Shown here: positions 7,613 to 16,102 of the stretch, piece after piece | Layout of the letters: each line of letters begins with the position of its first letter | Position numbering within the stretch: position 1 is the first letter of the stretch | NCBI RefSeq assembly: GCF_900142715.1 | Contig: NZ_FRBX01000004.1 | Coordinates: forward strand, 496,001 to 560,000 | Origin: Flavobacterium pectinovorum | GTDB taxonomy: Bacteria; Bacteroidota; Bacteroidia; Flavobacteriales; Flavobacteriaceae | Reading direction: 5' to 3' | Length of the DNA: 64,000 nucleotides | Made by a program: the position numbers and the translations under genes | Notes under the pieces: model-generated | What the model saw: the letters and a program-made list of their open reading frames with translations, nothing else | Told to the model about the DNA's origin: nothing | The model's database searches: none

Positions 7613-10066
7613 ATGAAAAAGAACACATCTTCATTGATAAGCCTTTCTTACAAAGCAAAATATGCAGTTTTCTTTCTGGCTTTACTTACTGCTTCACCTT
7701 TCGCAAATGCTCAAAGTAATACTATAAAGGTTGCAGGTCAGTCATTTAAGGATTTTAATAAAAACGGAAAATTGGATATTTGGGAAGATACCCGTATTTC
7801 GGCTGATAGAAGAATAGATGCTATCATAAATCAAATGACGAATGTAGAAAAAACTGATCTTCTACTTGGAATAGGAATGGCAGGAATAGAAGAACTGACT
7901 GGTCCTATTGGGGATTCCAAAGTAGGAAGAGTTCCCGGTTCCGCAGGTGGGACAACAGCCTACGATAGATTCGGAATTCCAAGTACAATTGTCGCAGATG
8001 GTCCAGCCGGGCTCAGAATTACGCCAATAAGAGAAAATGATACACAAACTTACTACGCAACGGCATTTCCAGTTGGGACAGCATTGGCATCCACGTGGAA
8101 CAAACCGCTTTTAGAGCAGGTTGGTGAAGCAATTGGAAGTGAAGTCAAAGAGTACGGCGTTGATGTTTTGTTGGCTCCGGCCCTTAATATTCACAGAAAT
8201 CCGTTGAACGGAAGAAACTTTGAGTATTATTCTGAAGATCCTCTGATCTCAGGGAAAACTGCAGCGGCTATCGTTAATGGGATTCAGTCTCAAGGTGTGG
8301 GAACTTCCATCAAACATTTCGCTGCAAATAATCAGGAGACGAATCGTTTGACGATCAATGCACACGTTTCCGAAAGAGCAATGAGAGAACTTTATCTAAA
8401 AGGTTTTGAAATTGCGGTCAAAGAATCACAACCTTGGACGGTAATGTCTTCATATAACAAAATCAATGGTCAATATGCTTCTGCAAACAAAGACCTGTTG
8501 ACTCAGGTTTTAAGAAATGAATGGGGCTACAAGGGAATTGTAATGACAGACTGGTTCGGAGGTTTTCCTGGTTTTACATCAATCAGGGATGGGGTAGTAT
8601 CTGATGTTGTTAAACAGATGAATGCAGGAAATGATTTGCTGATGCCGGGAATTCCAACGCAGAAAAAAGCTGTGCTGGATGCGTTGAATTCTGGGAAATT
8701 ATCTCAGGAAGTAGCTAACCGTAATGTGAAAAGACTTCTGGAATTTGTTTTTAAAACACCGTCGTTTGCAAATTATAAATACAGCAATAAACCTAATTTG
8801 ACTCAAAATGCAGAAGTGACAAGAAATGCAGCAGCAGAAGGAATGGTTCTGCTTAAAAACGATAGAGATGCTTTGCCGTTTGCAGATAAACAAAAAGAAG
8901 TTTCATTATTCGGAGTGACTTCTTACGCATGGATTACAGGCGGAACTGGAAGTGGAGCTGTTAATAACAAGCATACTGTATCTTTGCTGGAAGGACTTAA
9001 TAAAGCCGGTTATAAACTGGACCAAGAGCTTGTGGATCTTTACAAACCTTTTGCAGAAAGAGAAAAATTGGCAGAGCAAAAAAATAGAGAGGCTGAAGGA
9101 TTACTGGCTGTTCCGAAAAGACTTTCAGAAATGAAAATAGATGATGCATTCATTACTCAAAAAGCAGCAACTTCGGAAATCGCTTTTGTTACATTGGGTA
9201 GAAATTCAGGGGAGAACGGTGACAGATCAGTTACGAATGACTTTAATATGGCATCTGATGAGCTGGAAATGCTGGATAAAGTATCAAAGGCTTTCCACGA
9301 AAAAGGTAAAAAAGTGGTGGTCATCTTAAATATTGGAGGAGTTATTGAAACAGCTTCCTGGAAAGATAAAGTAGATGCTATTCTACTGGCTTGGCAACCC
9401 GGACAGGAAGGTGGACATTCTGTTGCGGATGTGATCTCAGGTAAAGTCAATCCGTCAGGAAAACTTACAATGACTTTTCCGGTAAATTACATTGATCATC
9501 CCTCTGCTAAAAATTTCCCTGGAGTCCCTGCGGACAATCCGGTGGATGTGACCTATGCTGAAGGTATATATGTAGGATATCGATTTTTTAACACATTTAA
9601 TGTAAAACCATCTTATGAGTTCGGCTACGGAAAATCTTACACCAATTTTACATATTCCAAGATCAAAACCAGTTCAAAAATTTTCAGCAATCAATTGGAG
9701 ATAAGCGTTGAAGTAAAAAATACAGGAAAAGTGGAAGGAAAAGAAGTGGTGGAGTTATATCTTTCAGCTCCTGACCAATCGATTGATAAGCCGAGGTCTG
9801 AATTGAAAGCATACACAAAGACCAGAGATCTGAAACCTGGAGAATCTCAAACGGTCACATTGACATTGAAATCCAAAGACCTGGCATCATTTATCACAAC
9901 AAAATCTGCATGGATAGCAGAAGCCGGAAGCTATAAGGTTAATGTTGGCTCATCATCTCTAGATGTTAGGCAAACTGCAGAATTCTCTGTGCCTAAAGAA
10001 ATTACCGTCGAAAAGGTTCAGCACGTCTTCGCTGCTGATAAGCAGTTTGACGATCTGAAACCTTAA
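7613..10066 (+). CDS. Glycoside hydrolase family 3 beta-glucosidase, secreted
   Basis: An 817-residue GH3 enzyme. A long signal peptide (about 1-34, ending ASPFANAQ) is followed by a Ca-loop-like DFNKNGKLDIWED (about 45-57), the (beta/alpha)8 domain with KHFAANNQE and the nucleophile Asp near 312 in MTDWFGG, the alpha/beta sandwich domain, and a C-terminal fibronectin III-like domain (about 685-790: LEISVEVKNTGKVEGKEVVELYLS). Such enzymes release terminal beta-linked glucose or related sugars in the periplasm. It is co-transcribed with the upstream receptor and ends 4 bases before a 20-bp hairpin. An aryl-glucoside or oligosaccharide substrate is plausible but cannot be set from sequence. Confidence 0.93.
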   Translation: MKKNTSSLISLSYKAKYAVFFLALLTASPFANAQSNTIKVAGQSFKDFNKNGKLDIWEDTRISADRRIDAIINQMTNVEKTDLLLGIGMAGIEELTGPIGDSKVGRVPGSAGGTTAYDRFGIPSTIVADGPAGLRITPIRENDTQTYYATAFPVGTALASTWNKPLLEQVGEAIGSEVKEYGVDVLLAPALNIHRNPLNGRNFEYYSEDPLISGKTAAAIVNGIQSQGVGTSIKHFAANNQETNRLTINAHVSERAMRELYLKGFEIAVKESQPWTVMSSYNKINGQYASANKDLLTQVLRNEWGYKGIVMTDWFGGFPGFTSIRDGVVSDVVKQMNAGNDLLMPGIPTQKKAVLDALNSGKLSQEVANRNVKRLLEFVFKTPSFANYKYSNKPNLTQNAEVTRNAAAEGMVLLKNDRDALPFADKQKEVSLFGVTSYAWITGGTGSGAVNNKHTVSLLEGLNKAGYKLDQELVDLYKPFAEREKLAEQKNREAEGLLAVPKRLSEMKIDDAFITQKAATSEIAFVTLGRNSGENGDRSVTNDFNMASDELEMLDKVSKAFHEKGKKVVVILNIGGVIETASWKDKVDAILLAWQPGQEGGHSVADVISGKVNPSGKLTMTFPVNYIDHPSAKNFPGVPADNPVDVTYAEGIYVGYRFFNTFNVKPSYEFGYGKSYTNFTYSKIKTSSKIFSNQLEISVEVKNTGKVEGKEVVELYLSAPDQSIDKPRSELKAYTKTRDLKPGESQTVTLTLKSKDLASFITTKSAWIAEAGSYKVNVGSSSLDVRQTAEFSVPKEITVEKVQHVFAADKQFDDLKP

Positions 10067-10070
10067 TCAA

Positions 10071-10113
10071 GTAAAGAGTAAGAGACTGAAATTTTCAGTC
10101 TCTTACTCTTTAC
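10071..10113 (+). terminator. Perfect 20-bp stem-loop after the GH3 gene
   Basis: The arms gtaaagagtaagagactgaa (10071-10090) and its exact complement (10094-10113) enclose a 3-base loop. It directly follows the GH3 stop. No run of T follows on the plus strand, so it may stop transcription by structure alone or protect the mRNA 3' end. Confidence 0.65.
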
Positions 10114-10147
10114 TTACAAATGGTGCAATCTGTTACAAATATATCTA

Positions 10148-10362
10148 TTAATTCAGATGATGAAATTTTGATGTTAATATCATAACTGTTTTATAATTCC
10201 ATTCAATATAATTTGGATCTTCAGGATCGGTATACAGTGCCAATATACGATCAGCTTCACTCTCGGTCGCACCATAGCCCCATCGCTGTCCAAATAATGC
10301 ACCCTCCCAATGCAAATTTACTTACCGGTAATACAGTTTTTTCCTAAAATTTTATATTCCAT
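10148..10362 (-). pseudogene. Fossil N-terminus of an aldo/keto-reductase-like gene
   Basis: Reading leftward from an ATG at 10362, the frame gives MEYKILGK, and then a frame change near the A-run restores VSKFALGG. A second change restores ALFGQRWGYGATESEADRIL up to a stop at 10148. The pieces together match the start of an aldo/keto reductase (MxYRxLGKT..VSxxxLGG..FG..WG). Only about 70 of the usual 320 or so residues remain, with two frameshifts. It is assigned by motif memory only; the last 30 residues (YTDPEDPNYIEW) do not clearly fit the family. Confidence 0.42.
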
Positions 10363-10504
10363 AAGACTTGTAATTATGGGACAAAGTTATTGCATATTAA
10401 GTAATAAAATATTACCGCTAATCAAAAGGTTATCGAATACTTTTTTGATAGTGTTGCATCTTAACAAATTAGTATTATTTTGCCATTGCATAAATTTGTC
10501 CTGA

Positions 10505-10570
10505 ATAAAAGAAATTATTGGTGTGGTAGGTGGCTTGGGAACCATAACAGGTGGTGATCTTTTTTTTTAA
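10505..10570 (+). pseudogene. Fragment resembling aspartate/glutamate racemase N-terminus
   Basis: The short frame KEIIGVVGGLGTITGGDLFF then stop has the IGxxGGxGPxA-xxxFF start characteristic of Asp/Glu racemases, but nothing of the remaining 200 or so residues follows. The frame ends in a run of nine T, a typical frameshift site. It lies 140 bases from the reductase fossil, so this gap between GH3 and the dehydrogenase looks like a decayed gene cluster. Confidence 0.35.
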
Positions 10571-10734
10571 TTTTTGAGAGATAGAAAAGTCTTAAAAAAA
10601 CAGATGGATTACCATTTTATTTTTTAGCAGCAACCTTAGCCTCGTAGTTCCGGGTCTTGTATTGTCAAAAAAGATTGTCGCTCTCAGTTTGAATTAAAAA
10701 TGGGAGCATTTCTACTCCCATTGAATATAAGTTT

Positions 10735-11916
10735 TTAGAATGTGGCTGCATCGATGACGTATCGGTAACGTGCTTCTTTGTGCAGAACTTTCGCCCAAGC
10801 CTCATTGATCTGACTTGCATTGATAATTTCGATTTTCGGAAGAACCTTGTTGTCTGCGCAGTAGTGAACCACTTCTTGGGTTTCGGGTATTCCGCCGATC
10901 ATAGAAGCATTGATATTAACTCGATTATTTCCGAGTCCCATAGTGCTTACGGTTATTTCAAAACCTGCAGGCATACCGACCTGAGTAAAATGTCCGTGAG
11001 GTTTTACCACAGAACTGTAGGCTGCCAGGTCAAACTGAACAGGGATCGTGGAAATCATGTAATCCAGTTTTCCCTTGAATGGTTTCAGTTTGTCAAGGTC
11101 ATCAACAACAATCACTTCTTTGGCTCCAAAAGATAAAATGTCTTTGACTTTATCCTTTGAAGTGGTAAAGGCGTAAACTTCTGCTCCTTTTGAAACTGCA
11201 ATTTTAACAGCCAGATGTCCCAGACCTCCAATACCTGCAACACCTACCTTGTCTCCAATGTTAAAATTGGCGTTCATAATTGGTGAATACGTGGTGATTC
11301 CCGCACAAAGCAGTGGGACAGCTTCCTGCAATGAAATGTGCTCAGGAATATGAATCGCAAAATGTTCTGTCACGACAATATTGTTTGAGTAACCACCCTG
11401 TGTTATCCCTGACGGGGAAGTCTTGTCCGGATAGCCGTAAGTAAATAATGTTGTACCCTTATCACAGTATTGTTCCTCTCCATGCCTGCAATTGTCACAT
11501 TCCATACAACTGCCTACCATACATCCCACACCGGCCCGGTCTCCAACTTTGAACTTTGTTACATTTTTTCCTACCGCGGAAACAATCCCCGCTATTTCAT
11601 GTCCCGGTACCTGTGGATATTGCTGTTCTCCCCAATCTCCTTTCATCTGATGAATGTCAGAGTGACAGATACTGGCAAATTTTATATCTATTAAAATATC
11701 GTTGTCGCCTACAGGTCTTCGTTCAAATTCCCAAGGGCTTAGTTTTCCCGAATTATCTTTGGCGGCATAGCCTCTAGTCTTAATATTCTTACTCATATTT
11801 TTGTTGATTTTTATTTCTGCAAACATCTTTATTGGAGTCGCGAGTATTATTCCCGCACTTGCCAGTGCCGTTTGTTGAATGAATCCTCTCCTCGAATTTT
11901 TTTTATTGTGATTCAT
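10735..11916 (-). CDS. Zinc-dependent alcohol dehydrogenase with Tat-type signal peptide
   Basis: A 393-residue medium-chain dehydrogenase of the AdhA/YahK (cinnamyl alcohol dehydrogenase-like, NADP-dependent) branch. The catalytic zinc ligands are CHSD (Cys84), GHE (His106) and a later Cys. The structural zinc Cys are 137, 140, 143 and 151. The nucleotide-binding motif is GIGGLGHLAVK. Ahead of the usual start (MSKNIKTRGYAAKD, Met41, base 11796) is a 40-residue extension with a twin-arginine motif (NSRRGFIQQ) and a hydrophobic stretch, so the long form would go through the Tat system folded with zinc. Use of the inner ATG would give a cytosolic enzyme. It probably reduces aldehydes; the substrate is unknown. 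Confidence 0.9.
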   Translation of the reverse strand: MNHNKKNSRRGFIQQTALASAGIILATPIKMFAEIKINKNMSKNIKTRGYAAKDNSGKLSPWEFERRPVGDNDILIDIKFASICHSDIHQMKGDWGEQQYPQVPGHEIAGIVSAVGKNVTKFKVGDRAGVGCMVGSCMECDNCRHGEEQYCDKGTTLFTYGYPDKTSPSGITQGGYSNNIVVTEHFAIHIPEHISLQEAVPLLCAGITTYSPIMNANFNIGDKVGVAGIGGLGHLAVKIAVSKGAEVYAFTTSKDKVKDILSFGAKEVIVVDDLDKLKPFKGKLDYMISTIPVQFDLAAYSSVVKPHGHFTQVGMPAGFEITVSTMGLGNNRVNINASMIGGIPETQEVVHYCADNKVLPKIEIINASQINEAWAKVLHKEARYRYVIDAATF

Positions 11917-12062
11917 ATATCAATGATTTAAATGGATTTTCTAATTCGACAAGTTATACAACGGTCACTATACCATTTATTCAATTGGCATATGTTGTAT
12001 TACAAAGATATTCCCGGATGGAAATTAAAAGGTAACGATAATCAAACCAAAAATTAAGAATT

Positions 12063-12944
12063 TCAAACTTCATTTAGCCTGAACGCTTTTGGATTCGTTC
12101 CGGTGATTTTTTTGAAAAAATTATTGAAGTAGGTTGGGTATTCGAATCCCAGAGCAAATGCGACCTCTGAAATGCTCCAATCTGTGTGCAGCAGCAGTGC
12201 CTTTGCTTCCGTAATTATTCTTTCGGTAATATGGGAGGTCGTTGATTTACCTGTGACTTCCTTGACGACACGATTAAGGTAATTTGTATGCACGTTGAGA
12301 TACTGTGCATACTGCAGCGCCGTTCTTAACTGTAGAGGATTCGAAGTGGTCTCAATCGGAAACTGTCTTTCCAGCAATTCCAAGAAAACGGATGACAATC
12401 TGGACGATGCATTTTTGGTCTGTTCATAATTTTCCGACGGTTCCATCTTCAGAGATTCGTGGATGATCAGACTGATGTAGTTTCGGATCAACTCGTCTTT
12501 AAATACATATGAACTTTCCTGTTCTGAAATCATTTTTTGAAAAATAGTATTGAGAAAAGTTCTCTGCCCTTCTGTGATTTTCAGAACAGGTGTTCCGCCG
12601 ATTTTAAAGAATGATGATCGCTGTAAACTTTCTAAACGTTCGGAATTTTTAAAGAATTCTTCGGAAAAAAGAATGGTGTAGCCAACATAGGTGGTGGAAA
12701 TGGTTTGCCAAGAATAAGGAATATGGGGATTTCCAAAAAAAAGTATTGTACTTTCTTGCTCATAGCTTTTATCAGAGTAGTGGATCTTACTCTTGCCGGT
12801 TGTGAGACATATCTTATAGAACTCTTTCCGGCTATACTCTCTGGTATCAGAGGTGTCATCGTCGATTTGAAATGCTTTAAAGCCCTTTAGCTTCAATTCA
12901 CTGTTAAATTTTGAATACACTCTAACTATACTTTCTTTCATCAT
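12063..12944 (-). CDS. AraC family transcriptional regulator
   Basis: A 293-residue regulator. The N-terminal cupin-like part (FKAFQIDDDTSDTREYSRKEFYKI) fits the type that senses small aromatics or aldehydes. The C-terminal DNA-binding domain has AQYLNVHTNYLNRVVKEVTG and WSISEVAFALGFEYPTYFNNFF, ending TGTNPKAFRLNEV. It lies upstream of, and on the same strand as, the Tat-type alcohol dehydrogenase. The 146-base gap holds TACAAC/GTTGTA half sites about 40 bases apart (11950-11995), possible operator halves. It probably regulates that dehydrogenase. Confidence 0.88.
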   Translation of the reverse strand: MMKESIVRVYSKFNSELKLKGFKAFQIDDDTSDTREYSRKEFYKICLTTGKSKIHYSDKSYEQESTILFFGNPHIPYSWQTISTTYVGYTILFSEEFFKNSERLESLQRSSFFKIGGTPVLKITEGQRTFLNTIFQKMISEQESSYVFKDELIRNYISLIIHESLKMEPSENYEQTKNASSRLSSVFLELLERQFPIETTSNPLQLRTALQYAQYLNVHTNYLNRVVKEVTGKSTTSHITERIITEAKALLLHTDWSISEVAFALGFEYPTYFNNFFKKITGTNPKAFRLNEV

Positions 12945-13000
12945 GCGAATTTAAGAAATTCAAATATAAAAAATGCTTTATTTCGACAATTGGCCGGTAT

Positions 13001-13150
13001 ATGCGTATAATGCTCGATGACTATGCAAAAGAATTTAAAAGTATGCCTGAAGGCGAATTAAAAAGCCAAAAGAAAATCAATATGGAAAACCTTATGAGGC
13101 AATATTATGGTGAGATTCGCATAAATTATCTTGGAGAGGTTTTCAACTAA
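13001..13150 (+). CDS. Small ORF of 49 codons, possible gene remnant
   Basis: ATG to TAA frame beginning MRIMLDDYAKEFKSMPEGEL and ending YYGEIRINYLGEVFN. The composition is protein-like (mixed charged helix, no low complexity), but I recognise no family. It lies on the plus strand in the 406-base gap between the leftward AraC and hydrolase genes. It could be the C-terminus of a lost gene, because the frame stays open for a few codons upstream of the ATG. Confidence 0.3.
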   Translation: MRIMLDDYAKEFKSMPEGELKSQKKINMENLMRQYYGEIRINYLGEVFN

Positions 13151-13288
13151 TTCTTTTAAATTAAGCAAAAATATGAATGTACCAAGAACAAAATCGTAAA
13201 CAAGAAAGATCTATCAAGCTAGTACTAAATATGAATTAGTTATTTGAAAAATTAGTTGGCAAATTTAAAATATGTAGATGCATAAAAA

Positions 13289-13310
13289 GGCTGAAGTGCA
13301 AACCTCAGCC
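13289..13310 (-). terminator. Terminator-like hairpin below the alpha/beta hydrolase gene
   Basis: The stem ggctga/tcagcc encloses a 10-base loop, placed 40 bases beyond the leftward hydrolase stop. On the minus strand it is followed by a T-rich run (complement of cataaaaa). The stem is short, so confidence is moderate. Confidence 0.45.
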
Positions 13311-13350
13311 ATTTTAGTAAATTCCATTGAACTCTTAAATTTTAAAAGTA

Positions 13351-14433
13351 TTAGATTAAATTTTTCTTGAAGAACGCTTCCAATTTATCGAATGGAATAA
13401 CATCAACTTTATCATACAGGTCAACGTGAACAGCATCCGGGATAATTATCAGCTCTTTTGGTTCTGCTGCCATTTTGTAAATATCTTCACTAAAGTATCT
13501 TGAGTGTGCATTTTCGCCAGCTATTAGTAACATTGGTCTTGGCGAAATTTCTTTAATATAGGATAGCAAAGGCATATTCATAAAGGATAATGGATTAGTA
13601 ACCAACCAAGATCCATTTGAATTTACAGAATTTGGATGAAATCCACGAGGAGTACAGTAATAATTAAAGTAATCTACCACAAACTGAGGCTCTCCGCCAA
13701 CCAATTTTGCAGGTAAAACGCGTGGGCCGGCAGCTGGAGTACCATTTTCTGCATCTTTCCAACGTTGCTCGCTCATTTGCTCAAGGCCTGCTGTACGTTG
13801 TTCTAGAGTCATTGAATCATTGTAACCTTTTGACATAACTCTAGTCATATCATACATACTCGTTGTAGCTACAGCTTTAACACGTTTGTCAACAGCAACC
13901 GCATTTAATGCCATTCCTGCCATTCCACAAATACCAATGATACCAATTCGTTCTCTATTAACAAATTTCTGTAATCCTAGATAGTCAACCGCCGCTCCAA
14001 AATCTTCGGTATTAATATCAGGTGATGCTACGTTGCGAGGCATACCTCCGCTTTCGCCAGTGTACGATGGGTCAAATGCTAATGTAGCAAAACCACGTTC
14101 AGCCATAATTTGGGCATAAAGTCCAGAAGATTGCTCTTTTACTGCACCAAAAGGTCCAGAAATGACAAGTGCTGATAGGGTTTCTTTTCCACGATTTTTA
14201 GGAAGATATAAATCACCTGCTAAGGTAATTCCATAACGATTTTTAAAAGTCACGTTTTCTCTAGTAACGTTATCGCTTAATTTGAAGGTGTAATGATCTT
14301 GATTGTTTGAAGTTTCCATGTTCTTTTCTTTTTTATTTAATTTTGTTTTACTGTTCTGACCATATGCCTGTCCCAACATCATTATTGAAACAATGACAAT
14401 AAATTTTAATATTTTCATACCTTTTAATTTCAA
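13351..14433 (-). CDS. Alpha/beta hydrolase, exported (YcjY/dienelactone hydrolase-like)
   Basis: A 360-residue serine/cysteine-hydrolase-fold protein. A signal peptide (to about residue 25, QAYGQ) is followed by the core. The nucleophile elbow reads GIIGICGMAG, with Cys169 where Ser usually stands, as in dienelactone hydrolases. A later acid/His region is DAVHVDLYDKVDVIPFDK. The stretches TSMYDMTRVMSKGYNDSM and TPRGFHPNSVNSN are typical of a family widespread in Bacteroidota and Proteobacteria. A start at Met6 (14418) would also give a good signal peptide. It hydrolyses an ester or lactone of unknown identity, probably in the periplasm. The PEBP gene lies 146 bases upstream on the same strand. 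Confidence 0.85.
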   Translation of the reverse strand: MKLKGMKILKFIVIVSIMMLGQAYGQNSKTKLNKKEKNMETSNNQDHYTFKLSDNVTRENVTFKNRYGITLAGDLYLPKNRGKETLSALVISGPFGAVKEQSSGLYAQIMAERGFATLAFDPSYTGESGGMPRNVASPDINTEDFGAAVDYLGLQKFVNRERIGIIGICGMAGMALNAVAVDKRVKAVATTSMYDMTRVMSKGYNDSMTLEQRTAGLEQMSEQRWKDAENGTPAAGPRVLPAKLVGGEPQFVVDYFNYYCTPRGFHPNSVNSNGSWLVTNPLSFMNMPLLSYIKEISPRPMLLIAGENAHSRYFSEDIYKMAAEPKELIIIPDAVHVDLYDKVDVIPFDKLEAFFKKNLI

Positions 14434-14579
14434 CTTTTTACTCTTTACTTTATTTTTAAATTATTTATTAAATCACAGCGAAAATCAGCTGCACATCTAA
14501 CGGCAACACATCATATCTTAATGTTTTAAGTTGTAGATTTTACTTTTTTAATACAAGTTATTTTACCCGCTTTTACTTC

Positions 14580-15140
14580 TTAATATTGGTCATAGAAGAC
14601 TAAACTTGCCTGGGCAAGCGTATTTTTAAAGAGGTTAAATCCAACACCCGGCGGAAGTGTATTTTCATTCAAACCTAAGTGATCTGTCTTCAATGCATAT
14701 ACAGTTATCGTATACTTATGGATTCCTGTGTTCGGAGGGGGACAAGAACCTCCATATCCCGGAACACCAAAGTCTGTTAGGGATTGTACTGCTCCTTTTG
14801 GTGTGAGTTTGGCAGAAATGTTTCCCGCACCTGAGACCAGGTCGTTGACATTGGCAGGGATATCAAAAACTATCCAGTGCCACCATCCGCTGCCGGTCGG
14901 AGCATCAGAGTCGAACATTGTAATAGCAAAGCTCTTAGTGCCCTCAGGAGCATTTTGCCAAGATAGTTGCGGTGATTGGTTTTCGCCATTGCAGCCAAGA
15001 CTGTTTAGTCTCTCTTTTGCGGTTGCCTGTCCTTGAAGATTTTTGCTGGAAAGCGTAAATGCTTTCTGAGCAAAACTAACGGTCCCCATAACCAGGCAGA
15101 CTATTAATGTTGCAATTCTTTTTGTTATCAAAACTTTCAT
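14580..15140 (-). CDS. YbhB/YbcL family Raf kinase inhibitor-like protein (PEBP), exported
   Basis: A 186-residue phosphatidylethanolamine-binding-protein homologue with a signal peptide ending VSFAQ (about residue 25). The ligand pocket motifs are present: SWQNAPEGTKSFAITMFDSD, GWWHWIVFDIP and GGSCPPPN. Bacterial YbhB/YbcL proteins bind anionic small ligands; a catalytic role is unproven. It lies upstream of the alpha/beta hydrolase on the same strand with a 146-base gap, so a shared operon is possible. It is complete and of usual length. Confidence 0.92.
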   Translation of the reverse strand: MKVLITKRIATLIVCLVMGTVSFAQKAFTLSSKNLQGQATAKERLNSLGCNGENQSPQLSWQNAPEGTKSFAITMFDSDAPTGSGWWHWIVFDIPANVNDLVSGAGNISAKLTPKGAVQSLTDFGVPGYGGSCPPPNTGIHKYTITVYALKTDHLGLNENTLPPGVGFNLFKNTLAQASLVFYDQY

Positions 15141-15179
15141 TTTTATTTACGTTATAATTACAAAGCAAAATTACGCAAA

Positions 15180-15209
15180 GAGGTTCTTAGCAACATTTCT
15201 AAGAGGCTC
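15180..15209. repeat. Diverged copy of the 2618-2647 hairpin
   Basis: gaggttcttag...ctaagaggctc with an 8-base loop. Flanks are shared with the first copy (ttacgcaaag before, caattta after). Two stem mismatches are present. It lies between the PEBP gene start and the HTH pseudogene, and may terminate the latter or be left over from duplication of the AraC 3' region. Confidence 0.5.
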
Positions 15210-15435
15210 AATTTAGTTTACTGTAAAGCTCACATTCTGGATCTTCTTTTTTTTGTCAAAATACTGAATAGTAATATTTTAATAGCAGAATAGGTTTTGG
15301 TTTGCCGCGTTTTACTTCTTTTACTACTGTTGGTTTTCTTTGCGAAAACCTCAGAATTTGATAGAATCTTTTCTATAAGCTGTTTTTAGCGAGTCACAAA
15401 ATTGGTTGCAGAGCTCGGCTTATTGTATTATGTAG

Positions 15436-15712
15436 TTACTTACGATTGCACGAACCATCCATTAATTTTTGGATATCCTCATAACGATAGTATAAGCCCT
15501 CCAATTTTGTTGTATGGCAGAGTGCCATTAACTCGCAGGTTTTGCAGAGTGCCTGCTGAAATGCTTAGTAGTTTACGAACCTCATAACTTTTGAGCCAGA
15601 CGCGCGTTTCCTCGCCTTTCTTGCGCGGATACTGTTGATAGCTCCTTATTTCTTCCAGCAGTTCTTTTTTAAATTTTTCAAGGTCATCCTTAGTAATAAG
15701 ATCTACATTCAT
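15436..15712 (-). pseudogene. Frameshifted copy of the HTH domain gene
   Basis: This starts MNVDLITKDDLEKF at 15712 and follows the left-edge copy through WLKSYEVRKLLSISAGTLQN to LPYNKIGGLI. There the frame is lost and stops at 15479 (LILSL). In the neighbouring frame the expected C-terminus continues (YYRYEDIQKLMDGSCNRK, stop at 15436-15438), so a 1- or 2-base indel near 15487-15492 broke the gene. The full protein would have about 91 residues. The divergent phospholipase gene of this copy is intact, the opposite of the left copy. Confidence 0.75.
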
Positions 15713-16102
15713 AATAAACACTTTTACTTTAATAATATGATCGCCCACCCCATGCCTGTAAGCTTTAAAGATTAGCGCAAAATAAATGCATTGTTATATC
15801 AATGAAGCGGAAATGCGTACGTTTGGCGGACAGTGGCTTTTTTTTGCTGCTAAAGGGACATATATTATAATAGATACTGTTGTTGTTTTTAGCAAAGCAG
15901 GTGATTTTTACTTTACAGCTTTTGGTGCAAAATAGGTATTTATCAGAAAGCATCTAACCGATTGCAAATGCAAAAAGCACCTAATCGACCAATATGGGCG
16001 ATAAGCAGACCTGTTAATTTGGAGTTCACCGACATACTTTTGTTGCAAAAAAGTATCATGAAATTTGGCTTCTCAATTTTATTGCTGTCCGTTGTTTTCA
16101 GC
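15506..16102. repeat. Right copy of the duplicated hth-pla module
   Basis: The counterpart of 1-606, in the same orientation. It covers the 5' part of the HTH gene, the 345-base divergent intergenic region (with tgcgtacgtttggcggacagtggc at about 15815) and the phospholipase start. The copies are direct repeats about 15.5 kb apart and could recombine to excise the intervening DNA as a circle. Confidence 0.8.

Noticed and set aside
9157..9450. 97-codon minus-strand frame inside the GH3 gene
   Set aside because: Antisense shadow within a clear GH3 catalytic core.
15962..16057. N-terminal extension of the phospholipase frame
   Set aside because: The signal peptide begins at the ATG at 16058, and the duplicate copy preserves that start but not the upstream frame as coding sequence.
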